Positions 9,235 to 17,046 of a DNA stretch of 64,000 nt are shown here, piece after piece. A program made the translations under genes and the position numbers. This DNA comes from Tissierella sp. P1. GTDB lineage: Bacteria; Bacillota; Clostridia; Tissierellales; Tissierellaceae. Position 1 is the stretch's first letter, and every line of letters begins with the position of its first letter. Under the pieces are notes generated by a model. That model saw nothing but the letters and a program-made list of their open reading frames with translations. It was not told the DNA's origin and ran no database searches. The DNA is taken from positions 1 through 64,000 of the forward strand of contig NZ_NPMN01000013.1 of the NCBI RefSeq assembly GCF_002266425.1. Reading direction: 5' to 3'.

Positions 9235-10872
9235 ATGAATCTTACAGTAAGAGACATACTTAGTTTAGGTGGTTTAAGAGATGCTAGTATAGTAGCTGGT
9301 AATGGTGGAGTTAATAATATAGTAGATAGTATAAGTGTTTTGGAAGTGGCAGACTCTAATATTTCAAAATGGGTGCTAAAAAACGAATTATATATAACTT
9401 CATTTTATGCAATTCATACAAATATTGAAAAGCAAAAAGAAGTAATAAAAGTCTTACATAAGTCAGGAGGCTGTGGCCTTGTACTATGTCATATTGATAT
9501 GTGGATAAAAGATATTGACAAAGAAATAATAGAACTATGTAATACTATAGACTTCCCTCTCATTGTTGCAAATTCTGAAGTTTCTTATGTAGAGATATTA
9601 AACCCTATAATAGAAAAACTTATGAAAATAAATATAGATAATTTTCAGCTACTTCTTTCAACACAAAATAAGCTAATAGAACAAGTTGCAAATAAAGAAG
9701 AATTGGAAGACATATTTAACAATATTTCAAGCATGTTTGAACAAGAAATATTGTTTCTTGACTTAGACAATAATTGTATATTTTCTAAGAATACAGATAA
9801 AAACACTATAAAAACAGTGGAGGATTATTTAAGACTCAACTTTAACACTATAAACTCAGAATGTGATAAGTTTAATTACTGTATCAAAAATATTGGACAA
9901 AAGAAGAAGGTATTATATCCTATTAAAACTATAGGTAAGTTCTATGGTTTTGTAGTAGTCGGATATGAAGAAGAAAGATTTGAACATACATTGAGAAAAA
10001 TAGAAAATATTGCTAAGATATGCACATTGATTTATACAAAAAAAAGTAGAATCCAAGAATTAGAAGAAATTAATATTCAGGATTATATTGGTGATTTAAT
10101 TACTTGGAATTTTAGGAGTGAAGAAGTTGCTTTAAAGGCAGGATTAGACATTAATTGGGATATCGTCAATAAAACTAGACTTATGATTATTAATATTAAT
10201 AGTATTCAAGAAAACTTATCTAGTAAAGGTGTAAAGGATATTCAAAATTATGCCAAGAAGGTTCTATATCCTACTTTGTCTCAAGAGGTTAAATATTCTA
10301 ACCCTAATAATTTAATTGGATTTAGATCTGATGTAGTTTTTATATTATTACATAGTAATAATGATAAAATCAAAGATAAAGATAAAGCCAGTTCTTTAGG
10401 TCAAAGGATATTAAAAATATGTAATAATGATTTCATAGGCTCTGTATCCATAGGAATAAGCAACCATATGGAAGAAGTTACTGAAATTCCTAAGGCATAT
10501 AAGGAGGCCACAAGTGCCGCTATAATGGGACGAAATTTATTTGGAGAAAATAGGGTAGTTAAATATAATGAGCTAGGTTTTTTTCCATTATTAAAGGATT
10601 TGAAATTTAATGAGGATATTAGAGTCATAATTGATTATTTATTAGCACCATTAATAGATTATGATAAGGTCAATGGTACTGATTTAATAGAGACATTGAA
10701 AAATCTCTTAGATAATAATATGAATATTTCAACAGTTGCTAAGGATATGTATTTGCACAAAAATACTGTGCTTTATAGAAAAAACAAGATAATTGAAATA
10801 TTAAATGATAATCCATTTGAAATGCCATATACGCTCAATTATTTATTGGCACTTATGATAAATAGTCTATAA
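9235..10872 (+). CDS. PucR/CdaR-family transcriptional regulator
   Basis: 545 residues from an ATG at 9235 (AGAAAGAAGGGATG upstream). The N-terminal ~125 residues are a PucR domain ('LTVRDILSLGGLRDASIVAGNGG...VLEVADSNISKWVLKNELYITSFYA'). A central region (~280-440) resembles the degenerate GGDEF-like domain of the CdaR group ('KAYKEATSAAIMGRNLFGENRVVKYNELGFF'). A C-terminal PucR-type helix-turn-helix is seen ('NISTVAKDMYLHKNTVLYRKNKI'). Members are usually activators of nearby purine, diacid or amide catabolic genes that respond to the substrate. Here it lies 141 bp upstream of a cytosine-type permease and an M29/NicX-like gene, which are its likely targets. A terminator separates it from them, so they are a distinct transcript. 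Confidence 0.85.
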   Translation: MNLTVRDILSLGGLRDASIVAGNGGVNNIVDSISVLEVADSNISKWVLKNELYITSFYAIHTNIEKQKEVIKVLHKSGGCGLVLCHIDMWIKDIDKEIIELCNTIDFPLIVANSEVSYVEILNPIIEKLMKINIDNFQLLLSTQNKLIEQVANKEELEDIFNNISSMFEQEILFLDLDNNCIFSKNTDKNTIKTVEDYLRLNFNTINSECDKFNYCIKNIGQKKKVLYPIKTIGKFYGFVVVGYEEERFEHTLRKIENIAKICTLIYTKKSRIQELEEINIQDYIGDLITWNFRSEEVALKAGLDINWDIVNKTRLMIININSIQENLSSKGVKDIQNYAKKVLYPTLSQEVKYSNPNNLIGFRSDVVFILLHSNNDKIKDKDKASSLGQRILKICNNDFIGSVSIGISNHMEEVTEIPKAYKEATSAAIMGRNLFGENRVVKYNELGFFPLLKDLKFNEDIRVIIDYLLAPLIDYDKVNGTDLIETLKNLLDNNMNISTVAKDMYLHKNTVLYRKNKIIEILNDNPFEMPYTLNYLLALMINSL

Positions 10873-10889
10873 CAAAGAAATTTTAGGTG

Positions 10890-10928
10890 GTATGTGTTTG
10901 TGTTTTTGCACAAATGCATACCTTTATA
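10890..10928 (+). terminator. Terminator of the PucR-type regulator gene
   Basis: A 13-bp stem with two G-U pairs (GTATGTGTTTGTG at 10890-10902 with CACAAATGCATAC at 10909-10921), loop of six T/G bases, followed by CTTTATATTTG. Confidence 0.65.
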
Positions 10929-11013
10929 TTTGTCTTTTACTATAATGTAATATCAATTAAGAGATGTTAAAATTAAAATTAATCAACAAAATAAAAAATA
11001 GGAGGGAAAATGT

Positions 11014-12311
11014 ATGACTACCAACATTCAAACGCATCACACAGCTCAACACGACAATGCAACTGAAAGAGTACCTGAAAACCAGAAAAAAGGTTTTTTT
11101 GATGTTGCCATTGTAGCAGCAGGTTTCTGTATTGCCATGTCAGGACTCTTTACTGGAGCGTCGATAGCAGTAGGTCTTGATCTAAAACAAGCAATTATAG
11201 CCTCTTTTATTGGTAACACTATTTTATCTATTTATGGTGGTGCAGTAGGTGCTGCAGGGGCTAAAGAAGGTGTAGCTACTCCAATGTTAGCTAGACCAGG
11301 ATTTGGAAGACAAGGTTCAAAGATTGTAAGTTTAGTACTTGCTCTTAGCATGTTAGGTTGGTTTTCTGTTCAAGTAGGATTCTTTGGAGACACAATTAAT
11401 GCTATGTTCCTAACGGTGGATTTTTAACTACAAAATATGTGGCAGCATTTTGGGGCGGGATACTAATGCTTTTAACTGCCTACTATGGCTACAAAGGAAT
11501 TAGCTTATTAAGCAAGATAGCGGTTCCGCTGATAGTCATTACTGCAACTATAGGTATGATTGTGGCAGTAAAGCAAGTAGGAGGCTGGAATGTGGTTGCA
11601 AGTATGAAACCAGAGCAATCTATGGGCTTAGGAGCTGGAATAGTAATGGTAGTAGGATCATTTGCAGGAGGGGCTTCTGCCCAAGCAGATATTACAAGAT
11701 ATGCAAAATCTACAAAAGTAGCTTGGTTAGGTACAATTTTCGGATATATGGTTGCAAATGTTTTCATTATAATGGCTGGATTTGTAACTACAGTAGCTAC
11801 TGGTATAGGTGATCTTCCATCAGCTATGCTACAACTAGGTCTTGGTATCCCTGCATTATTAGTACTTATAGGTGCGCAGTGGACTACTAATGATAATAAT
11901 TTATATACCTCATCCCTGGGACTTGCAAATATTATCAATGTAGATAGATCAAAGATAGTTCTTGTATCAGGTGTTATAGCTACTCTTGTAGGTGTTGCAG
12001 GTCTATCAAACTACTTCGCTGATTGGTTGGTTTTATTAGGTATAGGAGTTCCACCAATGGCAGGAATAATATTGGCAGACTACTTTTTTATTAGCAACCA
12101 AAAATATGAGTATGGCAAAGGTAGTGAATATTGTCAGTGGAATATAAATGCATTTATAAGCTGGGGAGTAGCTTGTTTGGTAGGTTACTTTGTTAATTGG
12201 GGAATAGCTTCACTAAATTCGCTAATCGTAGGAATGGTAGTATATATAATTCTTATGAAGGTGAATGAGGATAAGAAGATTGGATTAATTGGCACATATA
12301 TTGAACCATAA
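11014..12311 (+). CDS. NCS1-type cytosine/purine permease, frameshifted near 11414
   Basis: Twelve-helix cation-coupled nucleobase transporter. The first 137 residues contain 'FDVAIVAAGFCIAMSGLFTGASIAVGLDLKQAIIASFIGN', typical of CodB-like NCS1 permeases, then hit TAA at 11425. The family sequence resumes at once in the -1 frame (LTTKYVAAFWGG...). One more G at 11415-11416 would give LTGGFLTTKYVAAFWGG, and a total of ~433 residues, normal for the family. A clean AGGAGGG precedes ATG 11014. Downstream, 43 bp away, is the M29/NicX-like gene, which suggests catabolism of a pyrimidine- or pyridine-like compound under PucR control. Substrate not determinable from sequence; the frameshift is probably a read error. 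Confidence 0.75.
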
Positions 12312-12354
12312 TAGTTCAATTTATAATAAAAATAATATCAAGGAGGAATTTAAT

Positions 12355-13400
12355 ATGCCAAAATATATGGATATGGAATTAGCGCAAGCAGCATATAAGT
12401 TGATGCATGATATGGTTAAAGTAAAAAAAGGTGAGAGCGTATTAATTACAATTGATTCAGTTTCTGATTTTAGAGTTGCAGAGGAAATAGCAAAAATGTC
12501 AGAAGCTTTAGGGGCAAAGGTAATGGTAGCATGGCACTCAACACCAAAGGGATATGGGGCGTTAACTATGCCATATTTACCAGAACCTCTGATTGCCTGT
12601 GCAGATAAAACAGATGTATGGATAGAATTAAATGACCAATGGCTTCTTTATTCACCACTGTGGGACAAGGCTGTAACTAATGGAAGGACTAGACAGGTAA
12701 TGCTTGGTGGTCTAGGAATTGAAAGAATTGTAAGGAATATTGGAAAAGTTGATATGGACATTCAAAAACAATTCCAAGATGAACTAACAAGAATGACTAA
12801 GGAAGCATCTGAAGTAAGGATAACAAATAAAGCTGGTACAGATGTATCCTTTAAAAATGACCCTAATAGACCAATTAACAGTGAAATAGATTATAGTGTT
12901 CCAGGAGCACATTTCTTAATAGGACAAATTGGATGGGCTCCTATAGAAGAAAGTATTAATGGTAGAATTGCTATTGATGGAGCATTAAGTGGTGGTGGAG
13001 ATGCAGAACTAGGAGTATTAGATGAGGTCATAACTTATGTTGTTGAAAAGGGAAGAATAGTTGATTTTGAAGGTGGTAGCAAGGCAGAATTAGTTAAAAA
13101 TTATTTCAAATCTCTGAATGATCCAAATATGTATATTGCAGCACATGTTTGCTATGGCTGTAGCCTAATGCAAAACTAGAAGGATGTACAACTGAAGATG
13201 AAAGAGTTTGGGGCAGTACAGAGTGGGGCTTCGGTCACCAGGGATCTAATTATTCTGGTGGTGAATCAAGGGTGGCTAAGAGTCATATTGACGGTATTTG
13301 CTTAAATTGCTCAGTTTGGTTAGATGGTCGCCAAATATTAAAAGATGGTGTTTTCATAGATCCAAAACTAGAAGAACTTGCTAAAAAACTAGGTAAATAA
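12355..13400 (+). CDS. M29 aminopeptidase / 2,5-dihydroxypyridine dioxygenase-like (NicX-like) enzyme, frameshifted near 13170
   Basis: Metal enzyme of the fold shared by thermophilic M29 aminopeptidases and NicX dioxygenases. ATG 12355 follows AAGGAGG; the upstream in-frame codons have no RBS. The uninterrupted frame stops at 13179 just after 'AAHVCYGCS'. The same protein resumes one frame over as NAKLEGCTTEDERVWGSTE... and continues through 'GFGHQGSNYSGGESRVAKSHIDGICLNCSVWLDG' to TAA 13398-13400. This C-terminal piece carries the H-x-D metal-ligand pair (SHIDG), so the truncated form would be inactive. CC becoming CCC at about 13170 repairs it to ~348 residues. The permease neighbour favours a heterocycle-related role over peptide cleavage, but this is inference. 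Confidence 0.65.
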
Positions 13401-13402
13401 AC

Positions 13403-13430
13403 TTTGGCTGTCAGTAATCTGGCAGCCAAA
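13403..13430 (+). terminator. Hairpin terminator after the M29/NicX-like gene
   Basis: TTTGGCTG (13403-13410) pairs with CAGCCAAA (13423-13430), three bases after the repaired stop codon. There is no good T tract, so efficiency is uncertain. Confidence 0.5.
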
Positions 13431-13462
13431 TTACAGTACTTCTAATAAAGGATGGTGCTAAA

Positions 13463-14118
13463 ATGAAAAAAATAATAAATATAGGAGCAGATCCGTTTCC
13501 ACCATATCAATATTATGATAAAGATGGAAATTTAAAAGGCTCTGACTATGAAAATATAAAAAACAAATTTGAAAATATGGGGTATGAAGTAAATATAGTT
13601 TTAGATGAGTGGAAAATCATTGAAGATAATATTGTTAACAAGAAATTAGATGCAGCATTTCAAGTACAATATACTAGGGAGAGAGAAAGCAAATACTTTT
13701 TTTCAAATTTATTTAGAAATGCAATTACAGAAGTAGTTACAGGTAATCCAGAAATAAAGATTAATTCCTATAAAGAAATAGAAGAAAATAAGTTGACTTT
13801 AGGGGTTATAGCTAATTATACCTATGGTGATGATATTGATAATATTGATTCTTCTTTGAAGGTTAGCTACAAAGACCAAACAGAGCTTCTCAAGGCTATT
13901 AATGATAAGGTAGTTGATTTGGGGATATTTGACAAAGGCGTAAAAGAATATATATTAGAAAAAAAAAGAATTCTCAAATATATATTCAATAAAAGCTTTA
14001 GAATTTATAAGACCACTCTATGTAGTATTTAGTAATGAAAGCTTGAGAAATGAGTGGAATGAGAAGTAAATAAAGGCATAGAAAACATAGGAAAAGAATT
14101 AGTTCATCTAATAAAAAT
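13463..14118 (+). pseudogene. Family-3 solute-binding-protein-like gene, broken at its 3' end, no signal peptide
   Basis: From ATG 13463 the frame encodes 'IINIGADPFPPYQYYDKDGNLKGSDYENIKNKFENMGYEVNIV', the start of a periplasmic-binding-protein (SBP_bac_3) domain, with 'KLTLGVIANYTYGDD' and 'DLGIFDKGVKEYILE' further on. The frame closes at 14032, but domain-like sequence continues in a second frame (EFIRPLYVVFSNESLRNEWN) and then a third (VNKGIENIGKEL), so two length changes of opposite sign are needed. The protein starts directly at the mature domain with no signal peptide or lipobox, unlike an ABC binding protein. It may be a cut-off sensor domain of a kinase or cyclase. Decay is more likely here than in the other frameshifted genes, but two read errors are possible. 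Confidence 0.55.
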
Positions 14119-14154
14119 GAAACTAGTAAATTTTATTTTTCTAGTTTCTTTTTT
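14119..14154 (+). terminator. Rho-independent terminator
   Basis: GAAACTAG (14119-14126) pairs with CTAGTTTC (14141-14148), followed by a run of six Ts. The stretch 14155-14398 after it holds no recognisable gene. Confidence 0.8.
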
Positions 14155-14461
14155 AACTTCAATATTTCTATAGTAGCTCCTATACCATACTTTAAAACTT
14201 TATCAAGTATATTTTAGGTAATAGGTTAATTTTTTTATAATTCTTTCATCCAATATTCTTTTCTTAATTTTTCTCTCTATCCTTATTATTTTTTAGATTT
14301 AAAATTATCATTGCAAAAGTTATAATGTTGGATGCTGAAAAGATCAAGAATTTATTTATATAACAAATAATCTTTCCAACGAATATAAAATTAATATATT
14401 GAAGACTCTATGTAATCATGATAAAATAAATCGAAGGACAAGAACAAAAGGGGATGATTAC

Positions 14462-15235
14462 ATAAGAAAAATATTAGTTATAGTTATTTTTTTATTTGCC
14501 TGTACAGCTACAGTTTCCTATGCCAGTTTAGATAAAATCCCTGTACTTTTATATCACCACATATTACCTGAACAGGATATTATGAACTTCGGTTGGGAAA
14601 ACAATAATAGTGTACTAAGTCTTGAAAAATTTACTGAACAAATGAAATATTTAAAGGAAAATGGTTATTATACAGCCACAATGAATGAGCTTGAATCCTT
14701 TATGGATGGGAAAATAAAACTTCCTAAAAAAACAGTGGTTATAACCTTTGATGATGGATATCTAAGCAATGGTATATATGCCTATCCTATAATGAAAGAA
14801 TATGGCATGAAAGGAACTATTTTTTCAGTAGGAGAGCTGGCAACTAGAGAAAAAGTGGAATTTAATCCTGAGGGTTTACAGTATATTCCAGTAGAGGATA
14901 TGGGAAAATATAATGATATATTCTTATTTGCCTGTCATACCTATAATCTACATCGTCATAATGAAGAAGGGATTCCATTTTTAAAATCTCTTTCTGAGGA
15001 AGAAATAAAGAAGGATTTATTTAAAAGTAAAGAATTATTGAATTCACAATACATAGCTTATCCCTTTGGAGAATATGATAAACACACTATTAAATATGTA
15101 AAAGAAGCAGGATATAATCTGGGGTTCACAGTAAGCCCAGGATATGTATCTAGATATACTAAAAAATATGAAATTCCTAGAATGGTTATTAATCAAAATA
15201 TAGATTCAGATAAATTTATATCTTTTCTAAAATAA
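14462..15235 (+). CDS. Secreted polysaccharide deacetylase (NodB domain), start codon uncertain
   Basis: About 257 residues. After a signal peptide (RKILVIVIFLFACTATVSYAS) comes a carbohydrate esterase 4 domain: 'IPVLLYHHIL', 'VVITFDDGYLSNGIYAYPIMKEYGMKGTIF' (TFDDG, catalytic Asp and metal Asp), 'ACHTYNLHRH' (metal His region), and 'AYPFGEYDKHT' and 'LGFTVSPGYVSRYTKKYEIPR' near the end. It probably deacetylates peptidoglycan or another wall glycan. The best-spaced RBS (AAAAGGGG, 14447-14453) precedes an ATA at 14462 where the signal peptide should begin, so the start is either a rare ATA, a mutated ATG, or ATG 14454 with a missing base before the signal sequence. An in-frame TTG at 14399 exists but would add a non-signal N-terminus. 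Confidence 0.75.
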   Translation: MRKILVIVIFLFACTATVSYASLDKIPVLLYHHILPEQDIMNFGWENNNSVLSLEKFTEQMKYLKENGYYTATMNELESFMDGKIKLPKKTVVITFDDGYLSNGIYAYPIMKEYGMKGTIFSVGELATREKVEFNPEGLQYIPVEDMGKYNDIFLFACHTYNLHRHNEEGIPFLKSLSEEEIKKDLFKSKELLNSQYIAYPFGEYDKHTIKYVKEAGYNLGFTVSPGYVSRYTKKYEIPRMVINQNIDSDKFISFLK

Positions 15236-15256
15236 ATAAGATGTTTTCAAAATAAA

Positions 15257-15291
15257 CTCCTTATAGGTAGAAGTATCTATAGGGGGTTTTG
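15257..15291 (+). terminator. Terminator after the polysaccharide deacetylase
   Basis: CTCCTTATAG (15257-15266) pairs with CTATAGGGGG (15277-15286) using several G-U pairs, followed by TTTTG. Confidence 0.55.
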
Positions 15292-15329
15292 TATAATAAA
15301 AGGTTTTGAGTAAAGTCTACCTAGTATAA

Positions 15330-15359
15330 TTCACCCTATGATATATTGCATAGGGTGAA
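15330..15359. promoter_or_regulatory. Inverted repeat, candidate NtrC-type activator binding site
   Basis: A perfect 11-bp inverted repeat, TTCACCCTATG (15330-15340) and CATAGGGTGAA (15349-15359), with an 8-bp AT spacer and no downstream T tract. Its centre lies ~117 bp upstream of the predicted start of the sigma-54 promoter at 15435, the usual distance for an enhancer site. The natural ligand would be the NtrC-type regulator at 17047-18411; this pairing is inference. Confidence 0.55.
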
Positions 15360-15434
15360 CTATTTTACATAGCAATTTTTTTCAATTATATTGTTCTACT
15401 AAGGGATTTTGGGCATATTACCTATATAAGGACA

Positions 15435-15450
15435 TGGCATCCTTCTTGCA
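15435..15450 (+). promoter_or_regulatory. Sigma-54 promoter (-24/-12) for the NhaC-family gene
   Basis: TGGCATCCTTCTTGCA matches the sigma-54 consensus with GG (15436-15437) and GC (15448-15449) exactly 10 bp apart. The transcript would begin near 15461, 46 bp before the ATG. The presence of a sigma-54 activator gene at the other end of the NhaC gene supports it. Confidence 0.8.
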
Positions 15451-15506
15451 ATTATATATTAATCGATATATATACTTTAATAAAATATATTAAGAGGGGG
15501 AGTAAA

Positions 15507-16946
15507 ATGAGTAATGAAACGAAAAAATTAGAGTTTTATGGTGGTGAATGGGTTTCTTTCTTACCTTTTGTTGTATTCTTAGTTATGATTATACTTACAA
15601 CATTCCACTTTGGCTCTATATCAGATGGGGCTCTTTGGGTACCTGCATTCACTGCTTTAGTTGTCGCTTTTTTCTTTGCAAAGGACAAAGCCCAATATTC
15701 TAATGCCCTAATTAGTGGTATGGCTAGTAAAGAAGCTATAATCCCTGTAGTATGCTGGATTTTTGCAGGAGTCTTTTCTAGAATTCTTCGTACTTCAGGT
15801 TTAGCTGATGGGATTGCTGGTGTAGCTGCTTCTATGGGTATCCAAGGGACTTTCTTTATCGTCATATCTTTTTTAGCATCAGCAGTCTTTGCTACGGCTT
15901 CTGGTACAGGATTTGGTACAATTGCTGCTGGAATGGGTGTTTTATATCCAGCTGGTATTGCTTTAGGTGCACATCCTGCTCTTTTAGCTGGGGCTATAAT
16001 TTCTGGCGGTGCCTTTGGAGATAATCTTGCACCAGTTTCTGATACAACTATTTGTTCTGCCACTTCACAAGGTGTTGATGTTCCCGGTGTAGTTAAATCT
16101 CGTCTGAAATATGCCATTGCTTCAGGTATTATAGTTATTATTGGAATTATCATTATTGGAAGTGGATATAAAGGTGATATTTCAGCTATGGAATCTATTT
16201 CATATAACCCTAAGACATTATTTATGCTGATTCCAGTTGCATTAACTATTTGGATTGCCGTTAAATCTGGAGATATTATTATTGCAACTACAGTAGGGTC
16301 TGTATTAGCAGGTGGAACAGCAGTATTATTTGGATTAATGGACTTTATACAAATAGATCCCGCTGCTGATGTAGTTAAGGAGGCTTTGATTAGAGTTTCA
16401 GGTGCTGGACTTGATAGAACAGTAGATGGTGTTATTTATACAGGTATCAATAGTATGATGCAGGTTGTAGTCCTAGCACTTTTATTATTTGGTTCGATTG
16501 AAATCATGAGAGCAGGACATGGAGATGTTAAATTATTAAATGCTTTAGGGAAAGTAGCAAAGAGCCCAAGGAGTGCAGAGTTTGTTATAAGCTTTATGAT
16601 TATAATACTTTCAGCTTTAATGGGACTTAATGCTCCTGCAATATTAGCAGTTGGTGCTTCCTTTGCTAGACCACTAGGTGAGAAACATGGAATTAGTCCA
16701 TATCGTATTGCAAATCTTTTAGACGCCCAATCTAATACATTTGTTTATGCCCTACCTTGGACACCTGCTATAATCTATACCATAAGTTTTGCTAAAGACA
16801 GTGCAGCTCCATTAACAGCAGTTGAAGTAACGCCATATGTATTATATTCCTATGCTATGCTAGCAGTAATGTTTATTTCAATAATATTTGGAATCGGTAG
16901 ATACGATAATATGAAACAAGCTAAGAAAATTAGCGGAAAGGCATAA
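15507..16946 (+). CDS. NhaC-family Na+-coupled antiporter/transporter
   Basis: 479 residues with about 11-12 membrane helices. It shows NhaC-family features: 'WIFAGVFSRILRTSGLADGI', 'GTGFGTIAAGMGVLYPAGIALG' and 'AIISGGAFGDNLAPVSDTTICSATSQGVDV', the conserved GD-N-APVSDTT ion-binding region, plus 'ALMGLNAPAILAVGASFARPLG'. NhaC proteins exchange Na+ for H+ or for organic anions and amino acids. Here it is expressed from a sigma-54 promoter and is flanked by a two-component system whose sensor has a family-3 amino-acid-binding-type domain. I infer transport of the small molecule that the kinase senses, not pH homeostasis. GAGGGGG precedes ATG 15507. It is a single-gene transcript ending at a long hairpin. 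Confidence 0.8.
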   Translation: MSNETKKLEFYGGEWVSFLPFVVFLVMIILTTFHFGSISDGALWVPAFTALVVAFFFAKDKAQYSNALISGMASKEAIIPVVCWIFAGVFSRILRTSGLADGIAGVAASMGIQGTFFIVISFLASAVFATASGTGFGTIAAGMGVLYPAGIALGAHPALLAGAIISGGAFGDNLAPVSDTTICSATSQGVDVPGVVKSRLKYAIASGIIVIIGIIIIGSGYKGDISAMESISYNPKTLFMLIPVALTIWIAVKSGDIIIATTVGSVLAGGTAVLFGLMDFIQIDPAADVVKEALIRVSGAGLDRTVDGVIYTGINSMMQVVVLALLLFGSIEIMRAGHGDVKLLNALGKVAKSPRSAEFVISFMIIILSALMGLNAPAILAVGASFARPLGEKHGISPYRIANLLDAQSNTFVYALPWTPAIIYTISFAKDSAAPLTAVEVTPYVLYSYAMLAVMFISIIFGIGRYDNMKQAKKISGKA

Positions 16947-16950
16947 AAAA

Positions 16951-17000
16951 TACCTCCAAGTAGATAGTCTATTTTAATTAGACTATCTACTTTGGAAGTA
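16951..17000. terminator. Long bidirectional terminator between NhaC and the NtrC-type regulator
   Basis: A stem of about 20 bp (left arm 16951-16971, right arm 16979-17000, one bulged T and one mismatch) with a 7-base AT loop, starting five bases after the NhaC stop. It sits between converging genes. Confidence 0.75.
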
Positions 17001-17046
17001 TCATATCATCAAGGAATTATTTTTTATAACGAATAGTAAAGTTCTA

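Noticed and set aside
12290-12305. TGGCACATATATTGAA as a sigma-54 promoter for the NicX/M29-like gene
   Set aside because: The -12 element has GA instead of the nearly invariant GC, and it lies inside the coding end of the permease. No sigma-54 activator is adjacent.
14119-14172. A transmembrane tail at the end of the broken solute-binding protein
   Set aside because: The hydrophobic residues arise from reading through a T-rich Rho-independent terminator.
15257-15359. The 15330-15359 inverted repeat as a second terminator of the deacetylase gene
   Set aside because: It lacks a T tract and a better-formed terminator already lies at 15257-15291; its position relative to the sigma-54 promoter favours a regulatory site.
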